Positions 44,063-55,907 of a stretch of 64,000 nucleotides of DNA are shown here, piece by piece (position 1 is the first letter of the stretch; each line of letters starts with the position of its first letter). The translations under genes and the position numbers were made by a program. Under the pieces are notes generated by a model, which saw only the letters and a list, made by a program, of their open reading frames with translations, had not been told where the DNA came from and searched no databases. This stretch comes from Stenocarpella maydis (taxonomy: Eukaryota; Ascomycota; Sordariomycetes; Diaporthales; Diaporthaceae), in contig NQMI01000150.1 in NCBI GenBank assembly GCA_002270565.1, forward strand, positions 18,280 through 82,279, written 5' to 3'.

Positions 44063-45702
44063 TTAGAAGGCGCGATTTGTGGCGTTTACCCCATTAACGC
44101 CGTTCACGCCGTTCACATCAGCAGCGGCAAGGCCCGCGAATATCTCGTCGAACTTGTCAGCCGCGTCCCGCACGCAGTCGTGGCCGTAGATCATCTTTTG
44201 CACGTCCGGGCTGGCCCACTTGTCCGGGACGGCGCCCTTCTTTTCGCGGTGCTCGCGGAACTGGCGGTCGCGCTCCTCGCGGGCGGCGCCCTCGCCGAGG
44301 TGCAGCTGGCGGCCCGAGTAGGCGGCCATGTCGACGAGGGTGGTGCAGCGGTCCTTGCGCAGGACCTCGTAGGCCTTGAGGGCGAGCGAGACGGCGCGCG
44401 GCTGCGTGTCAGGCACGCGGCTCAGCACCTCGGCCAGCACGGCGCCGTCCTCGATGGCCATGGCGGCCCCCTGCGACAGGTGCGGCAGCGTCGGGTGGCA
44501 CGCGTCGCCCAGCAGCGCCACGGACCCCACGCTCCACGTCGACAGCGGCCGGTGCTGCCGCAGCTTCCACTCGCAGACCTCGCCGTCGGGCACGAGGTCC
44601 AGCATGCGGTGCACGAGCGGGCAAAAGTCCTCGAAGACCTTGACCATCTCGGGCTTGGAGCCCTTGGTGGTGTAGGTGGCCGAGATGCCCTTGGCGAAGT
44701 TGTCGTCGGGCTGGGCGCTGGAAAGGTTGTAGATGGTCTTGTTTGCGACGGGGTAGGCGATGATGTGGCGCTTCTCGCCGATCCACCGCACCACGCAGTC
44801 GCTCTCAAGCAGGGCCATCATCTCCGGGTCGTGCTGCATGTCCTCGCGCTTCAGCATGATGCGGTACGCTGCCTGGCCCGTGTCCGCCTCACCAAACTCC
44901 TCGCCCAGGTGCGACAGGATGGCGTGCCGTGTGGGCGACTTGATACCGTCGGCGGCGAGGATGATGTCCGCCTCGACCTGGTATGCCTCCCCTTCTCGCG
45001 GCTGGACCGTGAACGTCGGCTGCGGCCCGAACGAGTCGATGCTGGCGATACGTGACGAGAACCTGAAGCGGATTGCGGGGTCCTTCTTGCAGCCGTTGTA
45101 CATGCCCCCGGCGAGGGACGACCTGTGACCGGTGCAATGCGGATACCCGTACTTCTCCTCGACATCGGGCATCTCAACATGGGCTAGTTCCTGATCTGTG
45201 CTGCCCTCTGCGTGATCACATCTCTCGTCAGCAGGTAGCCCCACCGCTTGTGTCCAGGGCAATGAGGATCCCAGCCGTGCGGTGCACACTCACGCCTTAT
45301 ACTTGTCTCCTTGACATTTGTGGCCTCCGCGTAGATCTCCTTCCAGCATCCTAACCGGTCGAGGATGCGGTTCATGTTGGGGGCCAACTGGATTCCGGCC
45401 CCAACAAACCCCAGATTTGATGCATTCTCATAAACCGTAATGTCTTGAAAGCCTTTCTTGGCAAGGGCCAGAGCGCATCCAAGGCCGCCCATGCCTTTAA
45501 TGGAGACCAGTGTCAGTACATCTTTTCTTCATCTCTCTGTTCCCATGACCCAGGGTGGATGACCGGGGGGGGGGAAGCAGCGGAACCAAGAGAACCAAGC
45601 CGATGTATCTATTACAGTGGTTCGAAGATGGGCGGGCAACATACCAGCGCCGAACACGGCTATTTTAAGGTCGAACCTGTCCGCGTTGCTATAGGAACCC
45701 AT
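44063..45702 (-). CDS. FAD-dependent monooxygenase, salicylate hydroxylase-like
   Basis: Three exons, 45702-45645, 45494-45294 and 45207-44063, give 467 residues. The first intron (150 bp) cuts the FAD-binding GxGxxG motif: exon 1 ends VFGAG and exon 2 supplies MGGLG, giving GAGMGG at 18-23. The second intron has a GTGAGT donor; the join restores ETSIRQGSTDQELAHVEMP, which is the usual family sequence. The other group A flavoprotein motifs are present: DG at 173-174 (ILAADGIKS) and GD at 320-321 (LLGDACHPTLPHLSQGA). Such enzymes use NAD(P)H and O2 to hydroxylate aromatic acids, with loss of CO2 in salicylate hydroxylase; the true substrate is unknown. The C-terminus is a short VNGVNGVNAT repeat of no known role. 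There is no neighbouring pathway cluster. Confidence 0.9.
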
Positions 45703-46705
45703 GCTGCTGGTGTCGGGAGCGAACGAAAGGGAAAAGGGAAGTAGACGGGAGACAGGAAGAAGGGTAAGACGGTTCACCCAGGAGGAAGGAGATAGGCCAC
45801 TCGACAGGCGCATAGAAGTAGGAAGGCTGGGCGATCTGGAGGATCCGAGATGTTGTGTGGCGTAGAAAAATCGGGAAGGGGGCATGCCCTTTCCAAGAGG
45901 AGTGTGGGCCGCGGGGGTGGTAAATATGCACAAGAGGAGTAGATATACATATGGCCTATATCTAACGGCCTGGCCGGGAGGAACAAAAATAAAGTGCAGC
46001 CTCAGTGCAGCCTCTCGGGGCTTTTTTTTTGGAGGGGGAAGGGGATGTCGGGTAAATCACCGAGCAGCAGCTGGTCCGGACATGATCCTAAAGAGGACGT
46101 GGAGTGCCGGGCCTAATGACGCCAATATGGAGGAGCATCTGGGCTCGCTGTGCCCGATGGTATTATTATCCGCTCCACCCCGGATCTCTGGGCGTGTTCG
46201 GGATGAGCACTGCACTGGTAGATACTTGGTGTAGATGCATTGTAGCGAGCTGCTTGGGTCCTGCGTCCAGCCTTTAGATGTACCTTGGTGGAATCTGACG
46301 TCGTGCTCAGCTGGCAGGGTCTTGTGTAACATCTCGGCACCTACATCTCGGGGCCGACCGCCTGGCGAAAATGCGGGGGGTTGCCAGAGTGGCCCCCAGG
46401 CATGGCCCTCGGGACAGGGTCTCATTGTGTCTTCTGATGGGACGCGCGCCCTCTGGGTGGTTGTCTGCCGAGGGGCACAAAAAGAAGAGCCGACAGAGTT
46501 GGGAGTGGCAGGCTGGTCCCACAGTTCGCGATCCGATGTGCAGAGTATACAGTATACGTGTGCCGGCAATTTGAATGAAATGGAGAAACAGTTGTACAGT
46601 GTTGACCTGCTCTTTATGAAACAGTACTTCTGAAGGCATTGATGAAGGGTTCCTTAGCTATAATAGCTATCTGTGCATATTAACCTTTTGATAAAAACTA
46701 CTCAG

Positions 46706-46742
46706 TTATATATATAGTTATATATATAGTTATATATATAAA
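46706..46742 (+). repeat. TATATATAGT tandem repeat
   Basis: Three near-identical copies of TATATATAGT inside a locally AT-rich stretch. Confidence 0.85.
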
Positions 46743-48756
46743 GAGGAAATATAATATTATTTATTAGTAGTGACGCAATTAAGTTTTGGAGCATCTTACC
46801 TAAATTCTCTAGACAGAGGTGATGAAAAGCAGGCCAACACCTTGTACCGCCTCGGCCGTTTTAGTCTTTTGGAACTGAACAGAAACACCACAAGGCCACA
46901 CTTCTGGTGGCCTTGGAACGCCAGCATCGGCTCGCCATCAGTGCCCAGCAGAGTCATTCATGTGTGGTGTTACCTATCTAAGTGCCTATGTCCAGAGAGT
47001 ACTTGGCTGGATAGACATTAAACCTCGCAGTATCCGCATGCCCCCCCCCCAACGGCTGATATTATACGCGGTGCCATTATATAGCATTACAGTTGCAGCC
47101 CGACAGTCTGGGAGGCTAGAAGAATCCCTCGGCAAACAAGGCAGACAGGCAGACAGGCCGCATCGACCAAGGATACATAGATAGGATGGACGGTTCCACA
47201 TTAACTGGGCTCGCTGGGCACATGCCCGATCGATCTCTGGGCTCCTGCAACCCTCGCGCTCCCGGCCGTGTGGATAATAAGACCAACTGCAGATGCAAAA
47301 TGACAAGATCGGATCTCTCAATGCTACAGGGGGACAGCCACTTTCCGTCAGCCGCCAAACCGTCAGGCTCTGTCTGCATTCTAGATTATCTGGATACCTA
47401 CATATGTATGCGCTACACTGTGGTGGCCCACCACAGTTTCACTCGGCAACACCATCCCGCTCAGCGGACTGCAACACCTGAGCACAGGCAGGCAGGCAAT
47501 CTGCCGGTCACGCTAGTCTGGTCTTATGTGTATCGGCGCTGCTCCACTGTGTATACCAATGAGGCAATCATATTCACCTCCGCAGCACGTGGCGCGGTGA
47601 ACAAGTGCCGTGCACCGTCGATGCGGTGAGGACTGGGAGCAAGGGATTGCTGACGAACAGACAGTCCGCCGAAAGGACTGATACAGGTGGCGACTCGCGC
47701 GACCACGTCCCTACAAGAGCCAACACGACAAGTCTCACATGCTTTCCTCGGCACATTGCTCTCTGGCAATGTGCATCATGGACATTTCGAGGTGTCCGAC
47801 AAGTGATGATGTGGCTGTAGATCCGCCACTCACCATGCAGTCTACCAATTGATCTGGTGCCCATCTCCGACTCTCCAAGCGCGCGTGTGGGCGGGGTTTG
47901 GAACTTGGGAGGATTCGATACGCATTCGAAGAATGGATGGATGCAGCAGTTCGAAGCCCCTTTCGTGGTGACGGGGCCTAGTAATTGTTCATCCTCATGT
48001 CAATTGCAGAGTGCTCGGCAACTGGGTAGGATCCATCTCATCTCAGAACCTTATCTCCACCATGTGATCTGTGAGAGGGGTACTAATACATCGTATGCAG
48101 AGACGCACAGATGCTGCGCTCAAGCATTCGATTGTGTTCACACAATACCATGTACTATGTAGTGCGCTGCTTTGAGCGGGACCCCTTGGACTGGTCTTGG
48201 ACAGGTGGCCAAGCGTGGCCGCGTCACAGATAGAGCAGAAGAGGGCAGCTGGACGCCAAACGGTTGGACGAGACGGACAGACGGGCCCTGCCGGGGTCGA
48301 CTTCATGTGGTCGATTTGACGGTGGGGCCGGTCATTCACGTTTGTTTCTAGGCGCTCTGCCCAATCACAGCCCCCCCTTGGACAAGATTATGGGAGGCCT
48401 TGGATCGACTGCCCTAGTACACGTGTAGTGTAGGGCAGGCTGACCGTCTCAAAGGGGCTTAACTTAAGGGACCTGGGGGGGACCTGCAGCCACTGATGTC
48501 AACAAGGGCCACGCCGGCGCTGCATTGACCAATGCTGAGCCCCCAAGATAGTCGCCAAATCCAGTTTTGTTTCACATGAGGCGACAATCGCTATCAAGTC
48601 GGCTTCAACCCAACTCTATGACTAGCTCACCCGCATCCTGTTCTCTCCCTGCTCTCGCCCTCAGCCCTTTGCCATCTGCCCTTTGGGGCCTGCCCCCCTG
48701 CCCCTTCCCGCCTATAGCTTCCCTGGTATAGCCGGCGCTAGTAGGACAAGCAGATC

Positions 48757-48780
48757 CTCTCCTCCTCCTCCTCCTCCTCC
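48757..48780 (+). repeat. (CTC)8 microsatellite
   Basis: Pyrimidine trinucleotide tract 410 bp before the CSC1-like start codon, probably in the leader or core promoter. Confidence 0.85.
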
Positions 48781-49189
48781 CATACGACACCCCATTGTTC
48801 TCTCGACCTATTTCTGCATACTCTCGCTCGACTTCGAACCTGCCTCCCACCCTCGCAGCCCGGGCCACAACACGGTACGGTACGCTACGGTACCACACGG
48901 CGCACGACAGACATATCGGCATCAACCACCCTTTGTTCTCTGGAACGTGCTTGCACCTCGCTTTACCTGTCCACGGCACCACCGTGACTGACCACTAAAT
49001 ACTCGTCAACACACCGCCTCCCTCGCCAGTTTGACTGACGTCCGACGACAATGTTGTTATTCGCATGACCATTTCTCCTACGAATCTTCACCCCGATCCT
49101 AGACCCCCAACATCGCCATCCCTACGGCCACGACACGCACTCTCCCTCGCCTGTAGACTGCCAGGTGCAGTCTGCACCCGTTCCGCAAC

Positions 49190-52100
49190 ATGGCCGACCC
49201 ACTGAACATCACCGACCCCAACCTGAAGGCTGCCCAGGCCGTCTCTGGCCAGGGCCTCGAGACCTTCCTCGCATCGGTGGGCGTCTCCGTTGCTGTGGCC
49301 TTCGTCCAGGTCTCCTTGTTCCTGCTCCTGAGGAACAAGATCGCGCGAATCTACAAACCAAAGTCGTACCTGGTGCCAGAGAGGGAACGGACGTGAGTTG
49401 ACCACATGCCCACACTAGGAGAATTGCGCCTCCGTTATTGACTTCCTCGCCCCTAGTGATCCTCCGCCTGTCAGTCCGTGGTCGCTCATCAAGACCATAA
49501 TGAACTTTAGCGACAGAGAGGTCATCAAGAAATGTGGTCTGGACGCCTACTTCTTCATGAGATACCTCAAAACCCTCCTGGTTATATTCATCCCTCTCGC
49601 CTGTGTCATCCTGCCCATCCTGCTGCCCGTCAACTTCATAGGTGGCTATGGCAATAACCTTTGGACCAACAGCACTGACGGTCTCGACCACGACGACCCT
49701 ACCAGCAACACCACCGTTGTCGGGCTCAGCACCTTGTCGTGGGCCAACGTCAGGCCCGAGAACGCCGACCGTCGCTGGGCACATTTAATGCTGGCACTCC
49801 TGGTCATCATCTGGGTCTGCGCTGTCATATTTTCCGAGTTCAGAGTCTACATCAAGGTGCGGCAGGACTGGCTGACAAGCGCGGAGCACCGACTGAGGGC
49901 TTCTGCAAACACCGTGCTCGTCTCGTCCATCCCGGAAAAGTGGCTATCCGAGGAGGCATTGCGGGGGCTGTTCGACGTTTTCCCAGGCGGAATTAGGAAC
50001 ATCTGGCTGACACGCGATTTCTCCCCGCTCCTTGAGAAGATAAAAAAGAGAGAAGAGATCCACCTCATGCTCGAGAGCGCAGAGACCGAGCTGATACGGC
50101 AATGCAAGAAGAACCAGCTGAAGAAACGCGACCAGGAAGAAAAGAAGAGACGGAAGCAGCTCAGAACGAACAAGCCTACCAAGGCCGAGAGACTGCAAAG
50201 GCAGAAGGTCGAGGACGAGGAGGCTAGGCGCAGGGCCGAGACCGAACAGGGCATCAGCTACGGCGACCACGAAGAGACCCCTCACAACGCGGGACAGGTC
50301 GCCGCAGAAGGTACCGAGACCAACGAGATCGAGCCTCGCGGGAACGCCCACGGGCAGACGCTGAACCCCTTTGCTGTCCTGGATGGCGGGATCTTGAAAG
50401 TCGGGCAAGGCCTGAAGGGTGGCGCGAATAAGCTTGGTCGAGCTGGTGCTGGCATAGTGGGCGGCATTTCGGCTATCGGCCAGGGTGTCGACCACGAGCT
50501 GGAGAGGAGTGGCGGTTTCCACTTCGTTACGACCGAGCCTGGGCCGTCAGCGAACGGCCGCCGTCCCAACGCACCGACGGACAGGCGTGTGCAGATGTTG
50601 GTCGACGAACCAAAGCAGTCGTTTGCCTCGGAACGCAGCCAAGACCCATCCGAGCTTTACCCCAAGGAATCTATGCAAGAAGAGCTTCACCCCAACCACT
50701 TCGGCAACACGGTCCGCAAATTAGACAATATCGATGACTTGTACGACCATGAGGAGATCCGGTGGTGGCAGTTCTGGAAGCCGCCTCCTGGAGGTTACGC
50801 TTCACCTGTCCCTCAGGGTGCTGAGAAGAACGAGTACCCATTCACTGACCAGAGATCGCTCTGGACCAAGATCAAGCAGTACATCCCCTTTATGGGCGAC
50901 GAGGAGGAGAAAATTGAGTATCCTCCATTTGTCAACCCCGGACAGGAGGAGGACTACCAGGAGAGAGATGGTGCTGAGTGGGAGAAGTGGATCAAACCCA
51001 AGGACCGCCCCCATCACCGACTTGCGATATTCGAATGGACGCCAGGTTGGCTGCCGGGGCTTCCCCTGCTGAACAAGAAGGTCGACACCATCTACTGGTG
51101 CCGGAAGGAGCTCGCTCGCTGGAACGTGGAGATCGAGGAGGACCAGAAACATACCGAGCGGTTCCCCATCATGACATCCGCCTTTATCCAATTCAACAAC
51201 CAGGTGGCAGCCCACATGGCCTGTCAGAGCGCCATCCACCATGTACCCAAGACCATGGCCCCGAGGGTAGTTGAGATCTCACCAGACGATGTCATCTGGG
51301 ACAACATGGCAATGAGCTGTACGTTCCCCCCCTCACTATCTTCCATTGGAACTTCTTGCTTGGTTCTTTGAAAGCTGACTCCCAATGCTTGCAGGGTGGA
51401 TGCAGTGGACGCGAATTCTTCTCGCCTGCGGTTTTGTATTCGGCATGATCCTTCTGTGGACTTTCCCTGTCGCATTCTCCGCAGGTCTCGCTTCCATCGA
51501 TGATCTCATTGGTAGGTATGAGTGGCTGGGCTTCCTCCGGCAGAACGAGAAGGTACACGACTTCGTGAAGCTGGCTGCAGGTGTCTTGCCGCCCGTTCTC
51601 CTGGCTGCCCTCCTGGCGCTTGTGCCTGTGATCCTCAACTTCGTCGCAGAATTCCAAGGCGTCAAGACTGGATCGTCGAGGTCGGAGTGGGTGCAGACTT
51701 ACTACTTCTTCTGTGAGTATTCCCGCAGCAAGACAGGCAGGCTCTTTCTCGCTAACAATCGCAGTTCTGTTTGTGCAAGTCTTCCTCGTCGTTAGCATTT
51801 CGTCTTCAGCCATAGGGACGCTGGTCGCCGTCGCTCAACACGTGGAGGAACTGCCGAACATCCTCGCCGTGAACCTGCCAGAGTCCGCCAATTACTTCTT
51901 CTCCTATCTGGTACTCCAAGGCGCCTCCGTGAGCTCCGGAACTCTGCTGCAAGTCGCGGGTTTGGTAAGTCGACCTTTCCCCCACTCGCGGTGACGAGGA
52001 GTAAGAGCTAATTCAGCCGCAGGCTACGTGGTACTTCCTCTCGAAGCTCTTTGACAATACTGTGAGAGCTAAATTCCAGCGCCAAATCACGCTGCCCCAG

Positions 52101-53180
52101 GTCAGCTGGGGCTCATTCTTCCCTGTGTACACCAACTTCGCTTGCATCGCCATCATTTTCTCGGTTATAGCACCCCTCATGACCGTATTCGCTATTATCA
52201 ACTTCAGCATGCTCTGGTTTGCGCATCGGTACAACATGCTCTTTGTGACCCGTTTCAGAACAGACACCGGTGGAGTGCTGTACCCAAGAGCGCTCAACCA
52301 GACGTTTACAGGGCTTTATGTCATGGAAATCTGTCTGCTGGGTTTGTTCTTGATTCAGTCCGCAACTTGTTACCCGCAGGCCATTATCATGGTTATAGCT
52401 TTGGCATTCACGGCGCTATACCAAATATTCTTGAACCGCGAGTTCGGCCCATTAACGAGACACCTGCCCATCACCTTCGAAGATGAAGCCGTCCTGAGGG
52501 ACCGAGCCTTCCAGAGAGCACAGGACCGGCGCCTGGGGATTATAACCGATGATGACGAGACAACTACCCTTCGCAGCATAAAAACATACGATGATAAGGA
52601 CATCGAGATGCAGGATCTCGACGGGGCACCAAACCGGGCAACGAACTTGCAGGCCCACGAGGACTCGGCAGCAAAGACCCACCGCAAGAACCTGTCTTCC
52701 GGAGGAGGCAGTCTCCGGTCGAAGCTCGTCAACCCTGTCTCAACACTCAAACATGCCGGCACCTGGGCGATGCAGAGTGGCAACACCATGAAGAACGCCA
52801 CGATTGGGCGGGCAGAGGAGAACCTCAAAACGGCGGCCGAGTACAGGCGACAGCGACGGGGCAAGGAGCTTGAGGCGCAGCGGGCCATCGGCGAGGCATT
52901 GTACGGGGGGTTCGCAGACGAAATCGAGGACCTCACCCCCGAGGAGCGTAACCGACTCGTGCAGAAGGCCTTCACGCACTCGGCAGTGCGCGCGCGGCGG
53001 CCCGTCGTCTGGATCCCGCGAGACGACCTCGGCGTGTCGGACGATGAGGTGCGCCGCACCAACGACTACAGCGAGCACATCTGGATCAGCAACGAGGGCA
53101 CGGCGCTCGACTCCAAGTGCCGCGCAGTCTACGGCCGCGCACCGCCCGACTTCTCCGAGCTCGACCTCATCCAGCTGTAA
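49190..53180 (+). CDS. CSC1/OSCA/TMEM63 family ion channel (RSN1_7TM, DUF221)
   Basis: Five exons, 49190-49392, 49457-51318, 51395-51712, 51765-51964 and 52023-53180, give 1246 residues. Introns of 52-76 bp have GTRNGT donors; one carries gctaac. The N-terminus has one membrane helix, then SPWSLIKTIMNFSDREVIKKCGLDAYFFMRYLKTLL, typical of the family. Two more helices precede a long cytosolic loop (about residues 220-640) with a charged coiled-coil-like stretch (KKNQLKKRDQEEKKRRKQL). The channel core follows from PDDVIWDNMAMSWWMQWTR onward with about seven helices, then a long charged tail. Members are osmo- or mechanosensitive cation channels. The large loop and tail exceed yeast Csc1. The last acceptor may instead end at 52016, which would add Pro-Gln. 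Confidence 0.92.
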
Positions 53181-54366
53181 TTAACATGCTAGACGACAGA
53201 GTCCCCTTTGGGACACCCTCTTGTTCATCACTGCATTTTTCCTGCATCAGGCGATGGCGTTCTAAAATTTGATTTATTCATACCTATTCCAGCGGTCCGA
53301 TGAAAGAGTCCTGAGGGCGGTGTTCCTTTTTTTTTTGATTTTTTTGAAGAGGGGTAAGTTGTATATTACCGGTCACGGAGCATCACAGACAAGACAGCAT
53401 GGGAAAAGTAGAATAGGGCCGTGCATTGCATATATAGCGTTGGAGAGGCTGCATTTTCACCAGTCATTAGAAACGATTACAAGATAGAGGATATCATCCT
53501 CACCCTATGCGTACTTATTTAACCAAAATTTGTTCCATGTCCAGTACCGTGCTTAATGTTATTTTGATCATCTTGCCACGTTCAGTAGAGGTGGCTGTAG
53601 GCACTTCACGGTCGCGTATACTGAGTAGGATTTATCGACTGATATGAAGTTCATAATGCTCCATTCCTCTATCTCTGTGAAGGGTACAAAAGTAAAAGTA
53701 GAATCAGAGGACATGCCGAGAGAAGAAATGTCGTTCCCCGCAGGCGGTGCCCACCCCTGTTAGCTCTCCCTTTCCGTTCCCTGCGCCCATCCTCCGAGGG
53801 CATCATAATTCCAATGCCTTGAACGCCTTGCGAGAATGCAAACGCGCACCAAAAGGAAATCGTTTCCCCCAGTGCGCCCACCCATCCACAAATGTCTACC
53901 GAGCTTTTGGTCTGGTGTATATATCCCGAGTCGAGGTCTCGTCTTTCCAAAGAACACCGCTGGCTGGAACCCGACGATTGCTGCAAGGAACAGAAATAGA
54001 CATAAACATGGGGCGACCCACGCACTCAAACACGAGCGAGGGACTGCTTCTGCTGGTGTTCCGGATTGGGCGCGGTGTGGGCAGGTCGTGGCCCCGTTGT
54101 GTATGCCACGCGCTGCAGCCGGGCCAGGTCGTACAGGGAGGGGCACCACTCGTCACCGCGTTGCGCGTCGTCGTCGTCAGCTGAGCCCAGCCAGACATTA
54201 GTGCCGACCCCCCTCGTATTTTCTTCGCCGACAGCAACGGTGGGGCCTCGTCTGTCTGGCATTGGTCCGTCTGGTCGGGCTGATGCGTCCTGTTTTGGCC
54301 GGGCAGAGGCGCCCGCCGCATCGCACACCGCGTCGTGTGTCGCATCCGTAGACAAAAAGACGGGGC
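53181..54366. other. intergenic between convergent genes
   Basis: 3' regions of the CSC1-like gene (plus) and CYSTM-like gene (minus). A poly-T run lies at 53,328-53,345. No gene supported. Confidence 0.5.
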
Positions 54367-54732
54367 CTAGATGAGGATATCAAGACAGCAGCAGCAGCAC
54401 AGCGCGGCCATGATGCCCTCCAGCATACCCGGCCCCCTGTTCCCCCGGGTGTCCTGGTACTGGCCGTAGGGCGGGCCGCCCTGCTGGTAGTAGGCGCCTG
54501 GCGGGTACTGGCCCTGTGGCCCGTAGGGTCCTGGGGGTCCGCCGTACTGACCCGGCGGCGGGGGGCCGTATCCCATGTTCTGCTGCTGGTAGTAGCCCCC
54601 GTCCTGAGGGGGAGGGTAGTAGCCGCCCTGCTGGGGGGGGTACTGCTGCTGGCCGTCGTAGGTGGGCTTCGGGGGCTCGGGGCCTTGGCCCGGGTAGTAG
54701 GCCGGCGGGGCGTCTGTTGGCTTGCCGGACAT
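54367..54732 (-). CDS. small proline/glycine/tyrosine-rich CYSTM-like protein
   Basis: 121 residues, no intron. The body is made of PPPxYY, GGYYPPPQDGG and QYPPxG-type repeats (Gly/Pro/Tyr/Gln-rich), and it ends GMLEGIMAALCCCCCLDILI. A Pro/Gln/Gly/Tyr-rich stem followed by a C-terminal CCCCCLDxL segment is the signature of cysteine-rich CYSTM tail-anchored proteins, which are often linked to stress tolerance and sit at membranes, perhaps through palmitoylation of the cysteines. The localisation is inference. An alternative is a Rbp/annexin-like low-complexity protein, but the Cys run near the C-terminus argues for CYSTM. Confidence 0.8.
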   Translation of the reverse strand: MSGKPTDAPPAYYPGQGPEPPKPTYDGQQQYPPQQGGYYPPPQDGGYYQQQNMGYGPPPPGQYGGPPGPYGPQGQYPPGAYYQQGGPPYGQYQDTRGNRGPGMLEGIMAALCCCCCLDILI

Positions 54733-55907
54733 GATGGTGTGAGTGTGCGTGTGTGGCCTTGAGGGTTTGGGCCTGGGCGAGAGCCTGCGGTGGAGACAGC
54801 GGTCGCTGTTGCCTCACGATAGCTTGTTGAGTGGTTGGGTGGTTGAGTGGTTGAGTGGTTGAGTGGTTGAGTTGGTTGTTGAGAGAAGGGGAGTCGTGTC
54901 CAGAAGACAAGGGGAGATGCTCGGATTGCGCGGGCGACAGATGGCGTGCCAGCTCCCGTGTTGGGTGTGTGGCGGAGCACTAGCCTTCGGGGGTGGCGCG
55001 AAGGTCTGGTGACTTGCACTCGTCGGGAGCTTGTGTGACTGTGTGTCTTGGAGGGTTTGACGGCGGGCAACAACAAGTGACGTGGCAGCGGTTGATCGAC
55101 GCAGGATGAGTGAGTCGGACAAGACAGTAGGACAGCCAGGCAATTATTATCGACTGAACGGGCAGGGAGAAAAGGAGCGACGGGCAAGGGAGAGGCAGCC
55201 AGCGGTCGGGTCGGCTGCTGGAGCGGCTGCAATCTGGTTCTGGGTCAAACTCGCAACGTCTCAGCTCATCACTTGCTGCCCTGACAAGTTACAGAGCAGC
55301 ACGGGGTACGGAGCACATAGTACATGCTCCGTACATAGCTAGGTACACTACCTACCTAGCTGCCTAGGTACCATGATTGCGTGTGCCTGTGTGCTTTACG
55401 GAGGCCTCTAGCCAGCACTGTCTGCAGATTCAAAATCGTCATTACGCATGCCCTGGGTAATTAATGAACCCCAATTTTATTTTATTCTTGTTTACAATCA
55501 GACCTTTGCCTGGGGCTGCACCACGGAGCTCTCTTACAGCGCACCAAGTCGGCTGCCCCACTCCTCTCCCTTGTTCCCAGTGCCTCGGGTGCTCGTCTGG
55601 CATGCATGCTCTTAACTCTATGTGAGCTAGACCTGCAAGCATCCCTTGCCCTGGTCTCAATCTCCCGGGGGCTGCCCTTGCCCCCGTTTCCCATCGAGGG
55701 CATGCTGTGTATTGCGTCTCCAGAAAGACATATTATCGCAAGTCGTATCCTCATTATTGGGCACTGACCATACGGCTTACCCCATCTCGCACCCGATCAC
55801 GAGGCACATTGCACGTCGACGGTACGGCGCCAGCAAGATGCTGATACGAGTATACCAAGCCGTATCCGAGATTTGGTTCCTGCTTAACCCGCCGCTTGGG
55901 TAGTTTG
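54733..55907. other. intergenic, CYSTM-like gene promoter to Rrn5-like gene 3' end
   Basis: Includes the 8 bp tandem repeat at 54827-54874 near the CYSTM-like start, and a cluster of TACGGAGC/GCTCCGTAC and CCTAGGTAC palindromes at 55,305-55,372. No gene supported. Confidence 0.5.
54827..54874 (+). repeat. 8 bp tandem repeat TTGAGTGG, about six copies
   Basis: Six copies of TTGAGTGG with one TTGGGTGG variant, about 100-140 bp upstream of the CYSTM-like start codon on the minus strand. Confidence 0.9.

Larger units (their letters stand above)
45703..49189. other. 3.5 kb intergenic between divergent monooxygenase and CSC1-like genes
   Basis: No supported gene. AT-rich around 46,620-46,790 with a TATATATAGT repeat; a CTC/TCC tract lies at about 48,757-48,780 in the probable leader of the CSC1-like gene. 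Confidence 0.5.

Noticed and set aside
44045..45055. 336-codon plus-strand frame opposite the flavin monooxygenase
   Set aside because: It is the mirror of a GC-rich coding exon; the minus strand has all flavoprotein motifs.
44063..49189. A secondary-metabolite or aromatic-degradation cluster around the monooxygenase
   Set aside because: Neighbouring DNA has no polyketide synthase, dioxygenase, transporter or transcription-factor gene that I can see; the next gene is a CSC1-like channel 3.5 kb away.
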